This document shows positions 25,053 through 32,472 of a stretch of DNA of 38,601 nucleotides, one piece after another (position 1 is the first letter of the stretch; each line of letters opens with the position of its first letter). Location of the stretch: NCBI RefSeq assembly GCF_029211165.1, contig NZ_JARGEK010000007.1, forward strand, positions 1 through 38,601. The letters are read 5' to 3'. Position numbers and translations under genes: made by a program. This DNA comes from Roseisolibacter sp. H3M3-2 (GTDB lineage: Bacteria; Gemmatimonadota; Gemmatimonadetes; Gemmatimonadales; Gemmatimonadaceae). The notes below the pieces were generated by a model. The model was given only the letters and a program-made list of their open reading frames with translations. It searched no databases and had not been told where the DNA came from.

Positions 25053-26257
25053 GCGCCGAGTTCGAGGTCCCGCCGCTCGTCGCCGCCGCGCTCAACGCGG
25101 CCGCCGACGCGCACCTGCCGGCGCTTAAGGCGATGGTGCGCGCCGAGGCGGCCGACCTGCCGGGCGTGTACCGCATGCTCGGCCCCGACGGCGAGGTCGT
25201 CTACGTCGGCAAGTCGAAGAAGGTGCGCACCCGCCTGCTGTCGTACTTCCGCGGCGTCTACCCCGACGACAAGGGCGCGCGCATCCTCCGCGACTCGGTG
25301 CACATCGAGTGGGAGTACACGCCGAGCGAGTTCGCCGCGCTGCTGCTGGAGCTGCGGCAGATCAAGCGCTGGCGCCCCCGCTTCAACGTGCTCATGAAGC
25401 GCGACGCGCGGCACTGGAGCTTCATCAAGCTCACCAAGGGCCCCGCGCCCAAGCTGCACGTCGTGCGCGGCAGCACCGGGAGCGCCGACGGCGGCTACTA
25501 CTACGGGCCGTTCCAGGGCGCGAGCGGTGTCGCCGAGGCGGTCCGCGAGCTGTCCGACGCGCTCGGGCTGCGCGACTGCGCGCAGGCGACGCCGATGCGC
25601 TTCGCCGACCAGGGCGAGCTCTTCGTCCCCGAGCTGGTGCAGCTCACCTCGCGCACGCCGCGCTGCATCCGCCACGAGATCCGGAAGTGCCTCGGCCCGT
25701 GCGTGGCCGGGTGCACCACCAGCCAGTACGCCGAGCGGGTGAAGCTGGCGAAGGGGTTCCTCGAGGGGGCCGACGGCGGGCCGCTCGACGCGATGCGCGC
25801 GCAGATGGACGCGCTCAGCGAGGCGATGGAGTTCGAGCGCGCGGCCGCGCTGCGCGACAAGGTGTGGCGGCTGGAGTCGCTGCAGGGGCAGTTCGAGCGG
25901 CTGCGCTTCGCCGTCGAGACGCTGAGCTTCGCGTACGTGGCGCGCGGGCACGACGCCGAGGACCGCGTCTACCTGGTGCGGCGCGGGCGGGTGCGCGCCG
26001 AGCTGCCGCGCCCGCACGGCGACGAGGGCGCGGCCGCGCTGGAGGCGCTGGTGCGCGACGTGTTCGTGCCGCGCGAGCGCAAGGGCGCCGCGGTGCCGAC
26101 GCACGAGGTCGACGAGCTGCTGCTGCTGTCGTGGTGGTTCCGCCACCGCCCCGCCGAGCTCGCGCGCACCGTCCCCGCCGCGGCGCTGCTGTCGGCGACC
26201 GGCGCCGATCTCGTGCGTCGGCTGGACGACACGGCGCGCGACGCGGCCGCGGCCTGA
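25049..26257 (+). CDS. UvrC-like GIY-YIG nuclease, short form
   Basis: A 402-residue protein resembling the N-terminal two thirds of UvrC. The GIY-YIG domain (about 35-120) shows PGVYRML, VVYVGKSKKVRTRL and the active-site Glu in LLLELRQIKRWRPRFNV. The middle has a Cys-containing region (RCIRHEIRKCLGPCVAGC) as in UvrC, and a UVR helix pair (EAMEFERAAALRDKVW) that binds UvrB. The C-terminal RNase H-like nuclease and helix-hairpin-helix domains of full UvrC (~600 residues) are absent, so it should make only the 3' incision, comparable to Cho but retaining the UvrB-contact motif. It is translationally coupled to mutM. A complete uvrC may exist elsewhere. Confidence 0.87.
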   Translation: MSAEFEVPPLVAAALNAAADAHLPALKAMVRAEAADLPGVYRMLGPDGEVVYVGKSKKVRTRLLSYFRGVYPDDKGARILRDSVHIEWEYTPSEFAALLLELRQIKRWRPRFNVLMKRDARHWSFIKLTKGPAPKLHVVRGSTGSADGGYYYGPFQGASGVAEAVRELSDALGLRDCAQATPMRFADQGELFVPELVQLTSRTPRCIRHEIRKCLGPCVAGCTTSQYAERVKLAKGFLEGADGGPLDAMRAQMDALSEAMEFERAAALRDKVWRLESLQGQFERLRFAVETLSFAYVARGHDAEDRVYLVRRGRVRAELPRPHGDEGAAALEALVRDVFVPRERKGAAVPTHEVDELLLLSWWFRHRPAELARTVPAAALLSATGADLVRRLDDTARDAAAA

Positions 26258-26410
26258 CGGTCCGTCCGCGCCCTGCCGGCGGCCGGTCGGTGGCCGTCGA
26301 TTTGCACCTTGGGGCCTGCGGCGACGCCGCCGGCGATCAGTGCCCGCCCCTCACGCCGGCAGGGCGCCGCGCAGCAATCCTGGACCCCGACGGAGCGGAG
26401 CGCGCGACAC

Positions 26411-26647
26411 ATGGCCACCACCTGGCAGCCCCCCAATTCCTGGGAACCCACGACGCTGGTGCAGTGCATCAGCGTGAAGCCCTGGCTCAAGCTCCCCGGC
26501 GACGACGAGCCGGGCGGGTGCCACGACCTGACGCTCGGGCGCATCTACCAGATGCTCGGCGTCGAGGCCAACGGCGCACTCTACCGCATCATCGACGACT
26601 CGGACGACGACTTCCTGTACCCGGCGTCGCACTTCAAGGTGGTCTGA
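26411..26647 (+). CDS. Small protein of unknown function with LYPxxxF ending
   Basis: A 78-residue acidic protein. The pattern LTLGRIYQMLGVE, YRIIDDSDDDFLYPASHF recalls small SH3-like proteins found in phages and many bacteria (GKxY...IxDDSGEDYLYPxxxF); none has a function I can name. The ATG at 26411 is preferred over upstream codons because the recognisable pattern starts here and a GGAGCGGAG stretch precedes it. The 153-base gap to the UvrC-like gene holds only a weak CACCTTG (26305-26311) resembling the local promoter core. Confidence 0.65.
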   Translation: MATTWQPPNSWEPTTLVQCISVKPWLKLPGDDEPGGCHDLTLGRIYQMLGVEANGALYRIIDDSDDDFLYPASHFKVV

Positions 26648-26667
26648 GATCCGGTGATCCGGATCAC
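26648..26667. terminator. Shared stem-loop between convergent genes
   Basis: GATCCGG, TGAT, CCGGATC (26648-26665) forms a seven-pair stem directly after the stop of the 78-residue gene, and GTGATCCGGATCAC (26654-26667) is a perfect 14-base palindrome. It lies six bases from the stop of the convergent DUF2461 gene. There is no T-run, so its role as a two-way terminator is inferred from position. Confidence 0.45.
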
Positions 26668-26672
26668 ACCGC

Positions 26673-27392
26673 TCACCGGCGCTCGGCGGGCGCGAGGCCG
26701 AGCGCCAGGTTGAGCCAGCGGACCAGCGGGAGCATCGCCGCGAAGTCCTTCACCAGCCGGTCGGCCAGCCCGGGCTTGAGCACGTCGGCGTCGGGGATGG
26801 CGCGGCCGGCCGTGAAGGACTGGTAGCGGAGCCACTCGCCCGCGGGGTGGTCGGGGGCGAAGCCGCGCGGGACGCGCGTGAGCACGGCCTCCGCGTCGAG
26901 GGCGCCGAAGCGCCGCCGGAACGACGGCGCGCGCAGCAGCGCCTCCCACTCCACGGGGCGCGCCGCGATGCGGTCGCGGATCGCCTGCAGCGCCGGGCGC
27001 GCGGGCATCCACATCCCGCCGCCGCTCCAGCAGTCGCCGGGCGCGAGCTGGAAGTAGAAGCCGGCGCCGCCGTGCACGTTGCCGCCCGCCGTCCCGCCGC
27101 TCCGCGCGCTCGGCACGTCGCGGTGGTAGAACCAGACCGCGGCGTTGGTCTTGTAGGGCGACTTGTCCTTCGCGAAACGCACGTCGCGGTGGATGCGGAA
27201 CACCGAGCGCCTGCGGTCGCCCACGATCTCGGGCGCCACGTCGCCGAGCCGCGCGTCGACCTCCTCGACCAGCGCGACCAGGGGCTCCTTCACGTCGCGC
27301 TCGTAGCGGGCGCGGTGCTCCTCGAACCACTCCTTCCGGTTGTTGCGCGCGAGCTGGCGGAGGAAGGTCAGCGCGCCTGGCGGGAAGCTCAC
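26673..27392 (-). CDS. DUF2461 family protein
   Basis: A 239-residue cytoplasmic protein of the DUF2461/TIGR02453 family, function unknown. Family landmarks are the N-terminal FLRQLARNNRKEWFEEHRARYE, abbreviated here to the NNRKEWFEEH core, FRIHRDVRFAKDKSPYKTN, and GGAGFYFQLAPGD. Its GTG start overlaps the TGA of the upstream phosphodiesterase gene (GTGA), so it is the last gene of the quinone cluster unit. Nothing in the sequence ties it to quinones; co-location may only reflect shared transcription. Confidence 0.88.
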   Translation of the reverse strand: MSFPPGALTFLRQLARNNRKEWFEEHRARYERDVKEPLVALVEEVDARLGDVAPEIVGDRRRSVFRIHRDVRFAKDKSPYKTNAAVWFYHRDVPSARSGGTAGGNVHGGAGFYFQLAPGDCWSGGGMWMPARPALQAIRDRIAARPVEWEALLRAPSFRRRFGALDAEAVLTRVPRGFAPDHPAGEWLRYQSFTAGRAIPDADVLKPGLADRLVKDFAAMLPLVRWLNLALGLAPAERR

Positions 27393-27856
27393 GACGGGAG
27401 CGGGACGAGGGTGACGTCGGCGGCGCCGTCCCGGACGACGAGGCGCGCCACGCAGGGCAGCAGGTCGAAGCGCCGCGCGCCGGCCGCGCCCGGGTTGACC
27501 ACCAGCCGCCCGCCGGCGCGCGCGACCAGCTGGCGGTGCGTGTGGCCGTACACGAGGACGTCCTGCGGGTAGGCGGCCAGCAGCCGCTCCGGCGTCGGGC
27601 GCCCCAGCTCGTGGCCGTGGCTGACGTGGATCGTCACGCCGCCGACCTCGATCGTGCGCTCGTGCTCCAGCTCCGGGTGGTCCGGCGGGTCGGTGTTGCC
27701 GAACACCGCGAGCACGGGCGCGATCGCCTGCAGCTCGACCAGCACGTCGCGCCCGCCCACGTCGCCGGCGTGCAGGATCAGCTCGACCCCGGCCAGCGCG
27801 TCGAACACCGAGGCGCGCACGAGTCCGTGCGTGTCGGAGATGAGCCCGATCTCCAC
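27389..27856 (-). CDS. YfcE/MJ0936-family metallophosphoesterase
   Basis: A 155-residue calcineurin-like phosphodiesterase. Metal-binding motifs are all present: ISDTHG, HAGDVGG, GNTD, SHGHELG and YGHTHRQ. This size and order fit the YfcE/MJ0936 group, small enzymes with broad phosphodiesterase activity and no settled natural substrate. The GTG start at 27856 is one base after the ubiX stop and its end overlaps the DUF2461 start. Confidence 0.92.
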   Translation of the reverse strand: MEIGLISDTHGLVRASVFDALAGVELILHAGDVGGRDVLVELQAIAPVLAVFGNTDPPDHPELEHERTIEVGGVTIHVSHGHELGRPTPERLLAAYPQDVLVYGHTHRQLVARAGGRLVVNPGAAGARRFDLLPCVARLVVRDGAADVTLVPLPS

Positions 27857-27857
27857 G

Positions 27858-28457
27858 TCAGCCCCCCCAGCGGCGCCCGACGTCGTGCTCGACGTCGAAC
27901 AGGTCGAGCACGCGCGCGACGACGAAGTCCACCAGCTCGTCGATCGTCGTCGGGCGGTGGTAGAAGCCGGGCGCCGCCGGCAGCACGATGCCCCCCGCCT
28001 GCGTCACGCGCAGCATGTTCTCCAGGTGCACCTGCGACAGCGGCGTCTCGCGCGTCACCAGCACCAGGCGCCGCCGCTCCTTGAGCGCCACGTCGGCCGC
28101 GCGCTCGACCAGCGACCGCGAGGTGCCGGCGGCCACCGCGGCCACCGTCCCCATCGAGCACGGGCAGATCACCATCCCCGCCGAGCGCGCCGACCCCGAG
28201 GCCGGCCGCGCGCCCCGGTCCTTGTCGTCGAACACCGTCACCAGCCGGTCCCACCCCTTGGGGTCGCACTCGGCGCGCAGCGCCTCGATCGACGCGATCC
28301 CGACCTCGGTGTCGAGCAGCCGGAAGCCGTGCGACGAGACCACCAGCCACACCGGGCGCCCCGCCGCCACCAGCGCCCGCACCAGGCGCACCGCGTACGG
28401 CGCGCCCGAGGCGCCCGTGATCGCGACGACCAGCGGGAGCGGCGCGCGCGCGCTCAC
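27858..28457 (-). CDS. ubiX: UbiX family flavin prenyltransferase
   Basis: A 199-residue flavoprotein that makes prenylated FMN, the cofactor of UbiD decarboxylases. It shows the N-terminal FMN-binding AITGASGAPYAVRL, the CPCSMGTVAAVAAGTS block, the prenyl-phosphate-binding LVTRETPLSQVHLENM and the C-terminal PGFYHRP. The GTG start at 28457 overlaps the ubiA stop (GTGA). Its presence beside ubiD and ubiA makes the role in quinone-ring decarboxylation secure, whichever quinone pathway is used. Confidence 0.94.
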   Translation of the reverse strand: MSARAPLPLVVAITGASGAPYAVRLVRALVAAGRPVWLVVSSHGFRLLDTEVGIASIEALRAECDPKGWDRLVTVFDDKDRGARPASGSARSAGMVICPCSMGTVAAVAAGTSRSLVERAADVALKERRRLVLVTRETPLSQVHLENMLRVTQAGGIVLPAAPGFYHRPTTIDELVDFVVARVLDLFDVEHDVGRRWGG

Positions 28458-29374
28458 GCGAGCAGGCGCCCGGCCAGCACGCAGGCGAGGAAGGCGAGGC
28501 TGATGACGCCGTTCATCGTGAAGAAGGCGGCGTCGAGCCTCGACAGGTCGCCCGGGCGCACCAGCCGGTGCTCCCACGCCAGCAGCGCCGCGACCACGCC
28601 GACCCCGGCGGCGATCCACGCGCGCGCGCCCGGCGCGCCCCACGCGACGGCGGCGAGCATCGCGACCGTCCCCACGTGCAGCCCGCGCGCGACCGCGATC
28701 GCCCCGCGCTGCCCGAGCGCCACCGGGAGCGAGTGCAGCCCGGCCGCGCGGTCGAAGCCCTCGTCCTGCAGCGAGTAGAAGACGTCGAAGCCGCCGACCC
28801 AGGTCGTGACGGCCAGCGACAGCGCGCAGATCAGCCACCACGGCTCGCTCCACGCGCCGACGACGGCGAGGTAGCCGCCCACCGGCGCGATGCCGAGGCC
28901 GAGGCCGAGAACCAGGTGCGACCAGCGGGTGAAGCGCTTGGTGTAGCTGTACGCGAACACCCAGGCCAGCGCGACCGGCGACAGCGCGAGGCAGAGCGGG
29001 TTGAGCATCGCCGCCGCGAGCACGAACAGGGCCGACGCCACCGCCACCGACAGCCGCGCCGCCGGCACCGTCAGCGCGCCGCTCGGCAGCTCGCGGGTCG
29101 CCGTGCGCGGGTTGGCGGCGTCGACGTCGCGGTCCACGATCCGGTTGAACGCCATCGCCGCGAAGCGCGCCGCGGTGAACGCCAGCACCACCCAGCCGAC
29201 CATCGCCACGTCGACCGGCGCGGTGAAGCTGGCCAGCAGCACCCCGACCAGCGCGAAGGGGAGCGCGAACACGGTGTGCGGCAGCTTCACGAAGCTCGCC
29301 CAGCGCGCGAGCGCCGACGGCCCGTGGAAGGTCTGCGGCTCGCGGAGCGAGGCGTCCGGCCGGGTCGTCGGCAT
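28454..29374 (-). CDS. ubiA: UbiA family polyprenyltransferase
   Basis: A 306-residue integral membrane enzyme with eight or nine hydrophobic helices that attaches a polyprenyl chain to an aromatic ring. Both Asp-rich motifs are visible: NRIVDRDVDAANPRT (first) and DVFYSLQDEGFDR (second). In menaquinone-producing cells that use the futalosine route, the equivalent enzyme is called MqnP; the sequence alone does not decide between 4-hydroxybenzoate and a naphthoate ring. The ATG at 29374 overlaps the TGA of ubiD (TGATG); an ATG at 29395 is possible but would extend into ubiD. Confidence 0.92.
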   Translation of the reverse strand: MPTTRPDASLREPQTFHGPSALARWASFVKLPHTVFALPFALVGVLLASFTAPVDVAMVGWVVLAFTAARFAAMAFNRIVDRDVDAANPRTATRELPSGALTVPAARLSVAVASALFVLAAAMLNPLCLALSPVALAWVFAYSYTKRFTRWSHLVLGLGLGIAPVGGYLAVVGAWSEPWWLICALSLAVTTWVGGFDVFYSLQDEGFDRAAGLHSLPVALGQRGAIAVARGLHVGTVAMLAAVAWGAPGARAWIAAGVGVVAALLAWEHRLVRPGDLSRLDAAFFTMNGVISLAFLACVLAGRLLA

Positions 29375-30846
29375 CAGAGCCCCAGCTTCGGCCATATGGC
29401 GTCGACCGCGGCCCGCGTCGCGGCGTCCATCTCGATGACCTTCGGCCAGCTGCGGGTGAACCCCTCCTCGGGCAGCTTCCGCGTCGCGTCGATCCCCATC
29501 TTGCTCCCGTAGGTGAAGGCGCGGCTGGCGTGGTCGAGGACGTCCACCGGCCCCATGGTGAAGCGCGTGTCGCGCTCGGGGTCGATGTTGTTGAGCGCCG
29601 CCCACCAGGCCTCCTGCACGTTCCGGACGTCGACCTCCTGGTCGACGACCACGACCACCTTGGCCAGCGACATCAGCCCCATCCCCCAGAGCGCGTTCAT
29701 CACCTTGTACGCCTGCCCCGGGTACTTCTTGTCGATCGAGACGAAGACGAGGTTGTGGAACCCGCCCTCCGCCGGCATGTGGTAGTCCACGATCTCCGGC
29801 AGGTTGAGCTTCATCAGCGGGAGGAAGATGCGCTCGGTCGCGTGCCCGAGGTAGAAGTCCTCCATCGGCGGCCGCCCGACGATCGTCGTCGCGTACGTCA
29901 TGGACTTTCGCATCGTGACCGCGGTGAGGTGGACCTTGGGGTAAAGGTCCGCCTCGGAGTAGAAGCCGGTGTGGTCGCCGAACGGCCCCTCGACCACCAG
30001 CGCCTCGCGCGGGTCGATGTAGCCCTCCAGCACCAGCTCCGCGTCCCACGGCACCTCGAGGTCGCAGCTCACGGCCTTGGTGAGCTTCACCGGCGCGCGG
30101 CGCAGGAAGCCCGCGAAGATGAACTCGTCGATCCCCGGCGGCAGCGGCGCGCTCGCCGAGTACACCGACGCCGGGTCGGCGCCGACCACGATGCACACCG
30201 GCATCGTCTCGCCGCGCTCCGCCATCTGCCGGAAGTGCTCGGCCCCGGTCTTGTGGCGCTGCCAGTGCATCGCCACCTCGCGCTTCCCGAGCTGCTGCAC
30301 GCGGTACATCCCGACGTTGCGGATCCCGCGCGCGGGATCCTTCGAGATGCACATCGTGAGCGTGACGTACGGGCCGCCGTCCTCGGGCCAGCAGGTGATG
30401 ATCGGCAGCCGGTCGAGGTCGATCTCGTCGCCGCGCCACACGACCTCCTGGCACGGCGCGCCCCCCGACTTCACGCGCGGCGGGAACTTGGCCACCTCGA
30501 ACAGCCGCGGGAGCAGCGACAGCTTGCCGCGCAGCCCCTCGGGGACCTTGAGGTCGAGCAGCTCGGTGATGCGCCGCCCGTGCTCGTCGAGCGCGCCGAC
30601 GCCCAGCGCCGCGGCCATGCGCCGCATCGACCCGAAGAGGTTGATCGCGACCGGCCACTCCGAGCGCGAGCCGTCGCGCAGCAGCACGTGCTCGAAGAGG
30701 AGCGCCTTGCCGCCGCCCGGCATCTTGGAGACGCGGTCGGCGATCTCGCACAGCTCGAGGTGGGCGCGGACGGGGTGCGTGATGCGGTGGAGCTCCCCGA
30801 GGCGGTCGATCTCCGAGATGAAGTCCTGCAGCGTGTCGAGCGTCAA
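29374..30846 (-). CDS. ubiD: UbiD family decarboxylase
   Basis: A 490-residue prenyl-FMN-dependent decarboxylase, normal length for UbiD, which removes the ring carboxyl group in quinone synthesis (MqnL in the futalosine route). Typical blocks include GELHRITHPVRAHLELCEI, ITCWPEDGGPYVTL, NVGMYRVQ, VVVGADPASVYSASAPLP, and GPFGDHTGFYSEADLYP. The start appears to be TTG at 30846, giving TLDTLQDFISEIDRLGEL; no ATG or GTG lies where the family begins. The region just upstream is the GCTGCGG hairpin, and no ribosome site is visible, so translation may be weak or coupled to menG. Confidence 0.93.
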   Translation of the reverse strand: MTLDTLQDFISEIDRLGELHRITHPVRAHLELCEIADRVSKMPGGGKALLFEHVLLRDGSRSEWPVAINLFGSMRRMAAALGVGALDEHGRRITELLDLKVPEGLRGKLSLLPRLFEVAKFPPRVKSGGAPCQEVVWRGDEIDLDRLPIITCWPEDGGPYVTLTMCISKDPARGIRNVGMYRVQQLGKREVAMHWQRHKTGAEHFRQMAERGETMPVCIVVGADPASVYSASAPLPPGIDEFIFAGFLRRAPVKLTKAVSCDLEVPWDAELVLEGYIDPREALVVEGPFGDHTGFYSEADLYPKVHLTAVTMRKSMTYATTIVGRPPMEDFYLGHATERIFLPLMKLNLPEIVDYHMPAEGGFHNLVFVSIDKKYPGQAYKVMNALWGMGLMSLAKVVVVVDQEVDVRNVQEAWWAALNNIDPERDTRFTMGPVDVLDHASRAFTYGSKMGIDATRKLPEEGFTRSWPKVIEMDAATRAAVDAIWPKLGL

Positions 30847-30856
30847 CGTGGTCTGG

Positions 30857-30910
30857 GCTGCGGGCTGCGGGCTGCGGATCGGACCGAACCCGCGGTCCGC
30901 GGCCCGCAGC
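30857..30910. repeat. Heptad-armed inverted repeat between menG and ubiD (GCTGCGG family, copy 3)
   Basis: Three perfect GCTGCGG units (30857-30877), loop ATCGGACCGAAC (30878-30889), then CCGCGGT, CCGCGGC, CCGCAGC (30890-30910). It begins four bases after the menG stop on the minus strand and ends ten bases before the TTG start of ubiD. Confidence 0.87.
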
Positions 30911-30914
30911 GACT

Positions 30915-31673
30915 TTAGGGTTTAACGCCGACGTGGATCGCCGCGATCCCGAGCGTCAGCGCGGTCCAGCGCACGTCGGCGAACCCCGCGTCGCGCATCC
31001 GGGCCGCGAGCGCGTCGGGGGCCGGGAAGTGCGCCACCGACTTGGGAAGGTAGGCGTACGCGGTGCGGTGCCCGCTCACCAGCCGCCCGACCAGCGGCAG
31101 CACGCGGTGGAAGTAGGCGTGGTAGCCGGCGCGCACCAGCGCGTTGGGCGGCGTCGTGAACTCCAGGATCACGAACCGCGCCCCCGGCGCCAGCACGCGC
31201 CGCACCTCGCGCAGCGCGCCGTCGAGGTCCGCGACGTTCCGGATGCCGAAGGCCACGATCGCGCCGGCCGCCGCGTCGGCGGCGAAGGGCAGCTCCAGCG
31301 CGTCGGCGGCCACCGGCGCGAGCCGCCCGGCCGGCGCCTTCCCCGCCCCGGCGCGCAGCATCGGCTCGGCGAAGTCGGCGCCCAGCACCAGCCCGCGGAA
31401 CCCCGGCGCGTGCGCCAGCTGCGCCCCGACGTCGAGCGTCCCCGCGCACAGGTCGAGGTACGTCCCGTCGGGGCGCGCCTCCCACCCGAGCGCCGCCAGC
31501 GCGCGCCGGCGCCACGCCCGGTCGACGTTCAGACTGAGGAGGTGGTTCAGCAGGTCGTAGCGCGGCGCGATCTCCGAGAAGATGCGCCGCACGTACGCCC
31601 GCTTCTCGCGCCCGCCCGCCGCCGCGGCGTCGGCGGCCGCCGCCTCCGGGGGCGGGGACTCGACGAAGGTCAT
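30915..31673 (-). CDS. ubiE: Demethylmenaquinone/ubiquinone C-methyltransferase
   Basis: A 252-residue SAM-dependent methyltransferase of the UbiE/MenG family, which methylates the quinone ring in the last step. Landmarks are VRRIFSEIAPRYDLLNHLLS, VDRAWRRRAL, the SAM-binding YLDLCAGTLDVG, FAEPML, AFGIRNVADLDGALRE and the tail region RTAYAYLPKSVAHFP. Since the phylum inferred is menaquinone-producing, menG may be the better name. The ATG at 31673 is four bases after a perfect TAGCTTTG box. It leads the cluster menG-ubiD-ubiA-ubiX. Confidence 0.93.
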   Translation of the reverse strand: MTFVESPPPEAAAADAAAAGGREKRAYVRRIFSEIAPRYDLLNHLLSLNVDRAWRRRALAALGWEARPDGTYLDLCAGTLDVGAQLAHAPGFRGLVLGADFAEPMLRAGAGKAPAGRLAPVAADALELPFAADAAAGAIVAFGIRNVADLDGALREVRRVLAPGARFVILEFTTPPNALVRAGYHAYFHRVLPLVGRLVSGHRTAYAYLPKSVAHFPAPDALAARMRDAGFADVRWTALTLGIAAIHVGVKP

Positions 31674-31677
31674 GGCC

Positions 31678-31685
31678 CAAAGCTA
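31678..31685 (-). promoter_or_regulatory. TAGCTTTG promoter box at the menG/ubiE start
   Basis: TAGCTTTG, an exact match to the TAnnTTTG -7 box known from Bacteroidetes, followed by GGCC and the ATG. A transcript starting the usual few bases downstream would begin at or next to the A of ATG. It lies back to back with the sigma-factor promoter. Confidence 0.6.
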
Positions 31686-31731
31686 AGCCACCGCCCCCCC
31701 GCTCGGCTGGCCGCCCCCCGGGGACGGTCAC

Positions 31732-31737
31732 TACCTT
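31732..31737 (+). promoter_or_regulatory. TACCTT promoter core before the ECF sigma factor
   Basis: TACCTTGC, 38 bases before the ATG at 31776. Only 46 bases separate it from the divergent TAGCTTTG box. No conserved ECF -35 (such as GGAAC) is visible upstream, so this looks like a housekeeping promoter. Confidence 0.5.
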
Positions 31738-31775
31738 GCACGCGCGCCGCCGCCCGATTCCCCGCACGCCCCGCG

Positions 31776-32387
31776 ATGCCCCCGCCGCCCTCCCAGCTCG
31801 ACCTGGCCAACCTGCCCGACGCCGACGTCGTGCGGCTGGCGCAGGAGGGGCGGGAGGCGGCCTTCCGGGAGCTGGTGCGGCGCTACGAGCGGCCGGTCTT
31901 CTCGCTCGTCTTCCGCATGGTCCGCGACCGCGAGACCGCCGAGGACCTGGCGCAGGACGCCTTCATCAAGGTCCTGAACCACATCGACAAGTACAGCCCC
32001 GAGTTCAAGTTCTCGAGCTGGCTGTTCAAGATCGCGAACAACGTCGCGATCGACTGGATGCGGCGGAAGCGGCTGGACACGGTGAGCATGGACGGCTCGC
32101 CCCACGCCACCACCGCCGCCGAGGTCGAGGCCACGACGTTCGACCTGGCGGCGCAGCAGGAGTCGGCGCTCGACGAGCTGGAGGCCCGCGAGCTGGGCAC
32201 GGCGATCGAGCGCGCGATCGCGAAGCTCCGCCCCGAGTACCGATCGTGCATCATGCTCCGGCACGTGGAGGGGCGGTCGTACGAGGAGATCGCGACCACC
32301 CTCGACCTCCCGCTGGGGACCGTGAAGACCTACATCCACCGCGCCCGCCACGAGCTGCGTCGGGCGCTGGAGGACCTGCGCCAGTGA
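31776..32387 (+). CDS. ECF-type RNA polymerase sigma factor
   Basis: A 203-residue sigma-70 family factor of the extracytoplasmic type. Region 2 shows FRELVRRYERPVFSLVFRM, abbreviated, then TAEDLAQDAFIKVLNHI and FSSWLFKIANNVAIDWMRRK; region 4 shows LRPEYRSCIMLRHVEGRSYE and LDLPLGTVKTYIHRARHELR. It is followed 85 bases later by a zinc-finger anti-sigma gene, the usual arrangement. The ATG at 31776 is chosen because the preceding codons lie in the promoter region. Targets are unknown; the downstream membrane genes suggest envelope stress. Confidence 0.93.
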   Translation: MPPPPSQLDLANLPDADVVRLAQEGREAAFRELVRRYERPVFSLVFRMVRDRETAEDLAQDAFIKVLNHIDKYSPEFKFSSWLFKIANNVAIDWMRRKRLDTVSMDGSPHATTAAEVEATTFDLAAQQESALDELEARELGTAIERAIAKLRPEYRSCIMLRHVEGRSYEEIATTLDLPLGTVKTYIHRARHELRRALEDLRQ

Positions 32388-32472
32388 GGCGTCCCGTGAC
32401 CCCGATCACCCCCCGCGGCGGCCCTGAAACCTCCGCTCCGCCCCGGCCGTACGCCGGGCAGGAGGAGCCCAC

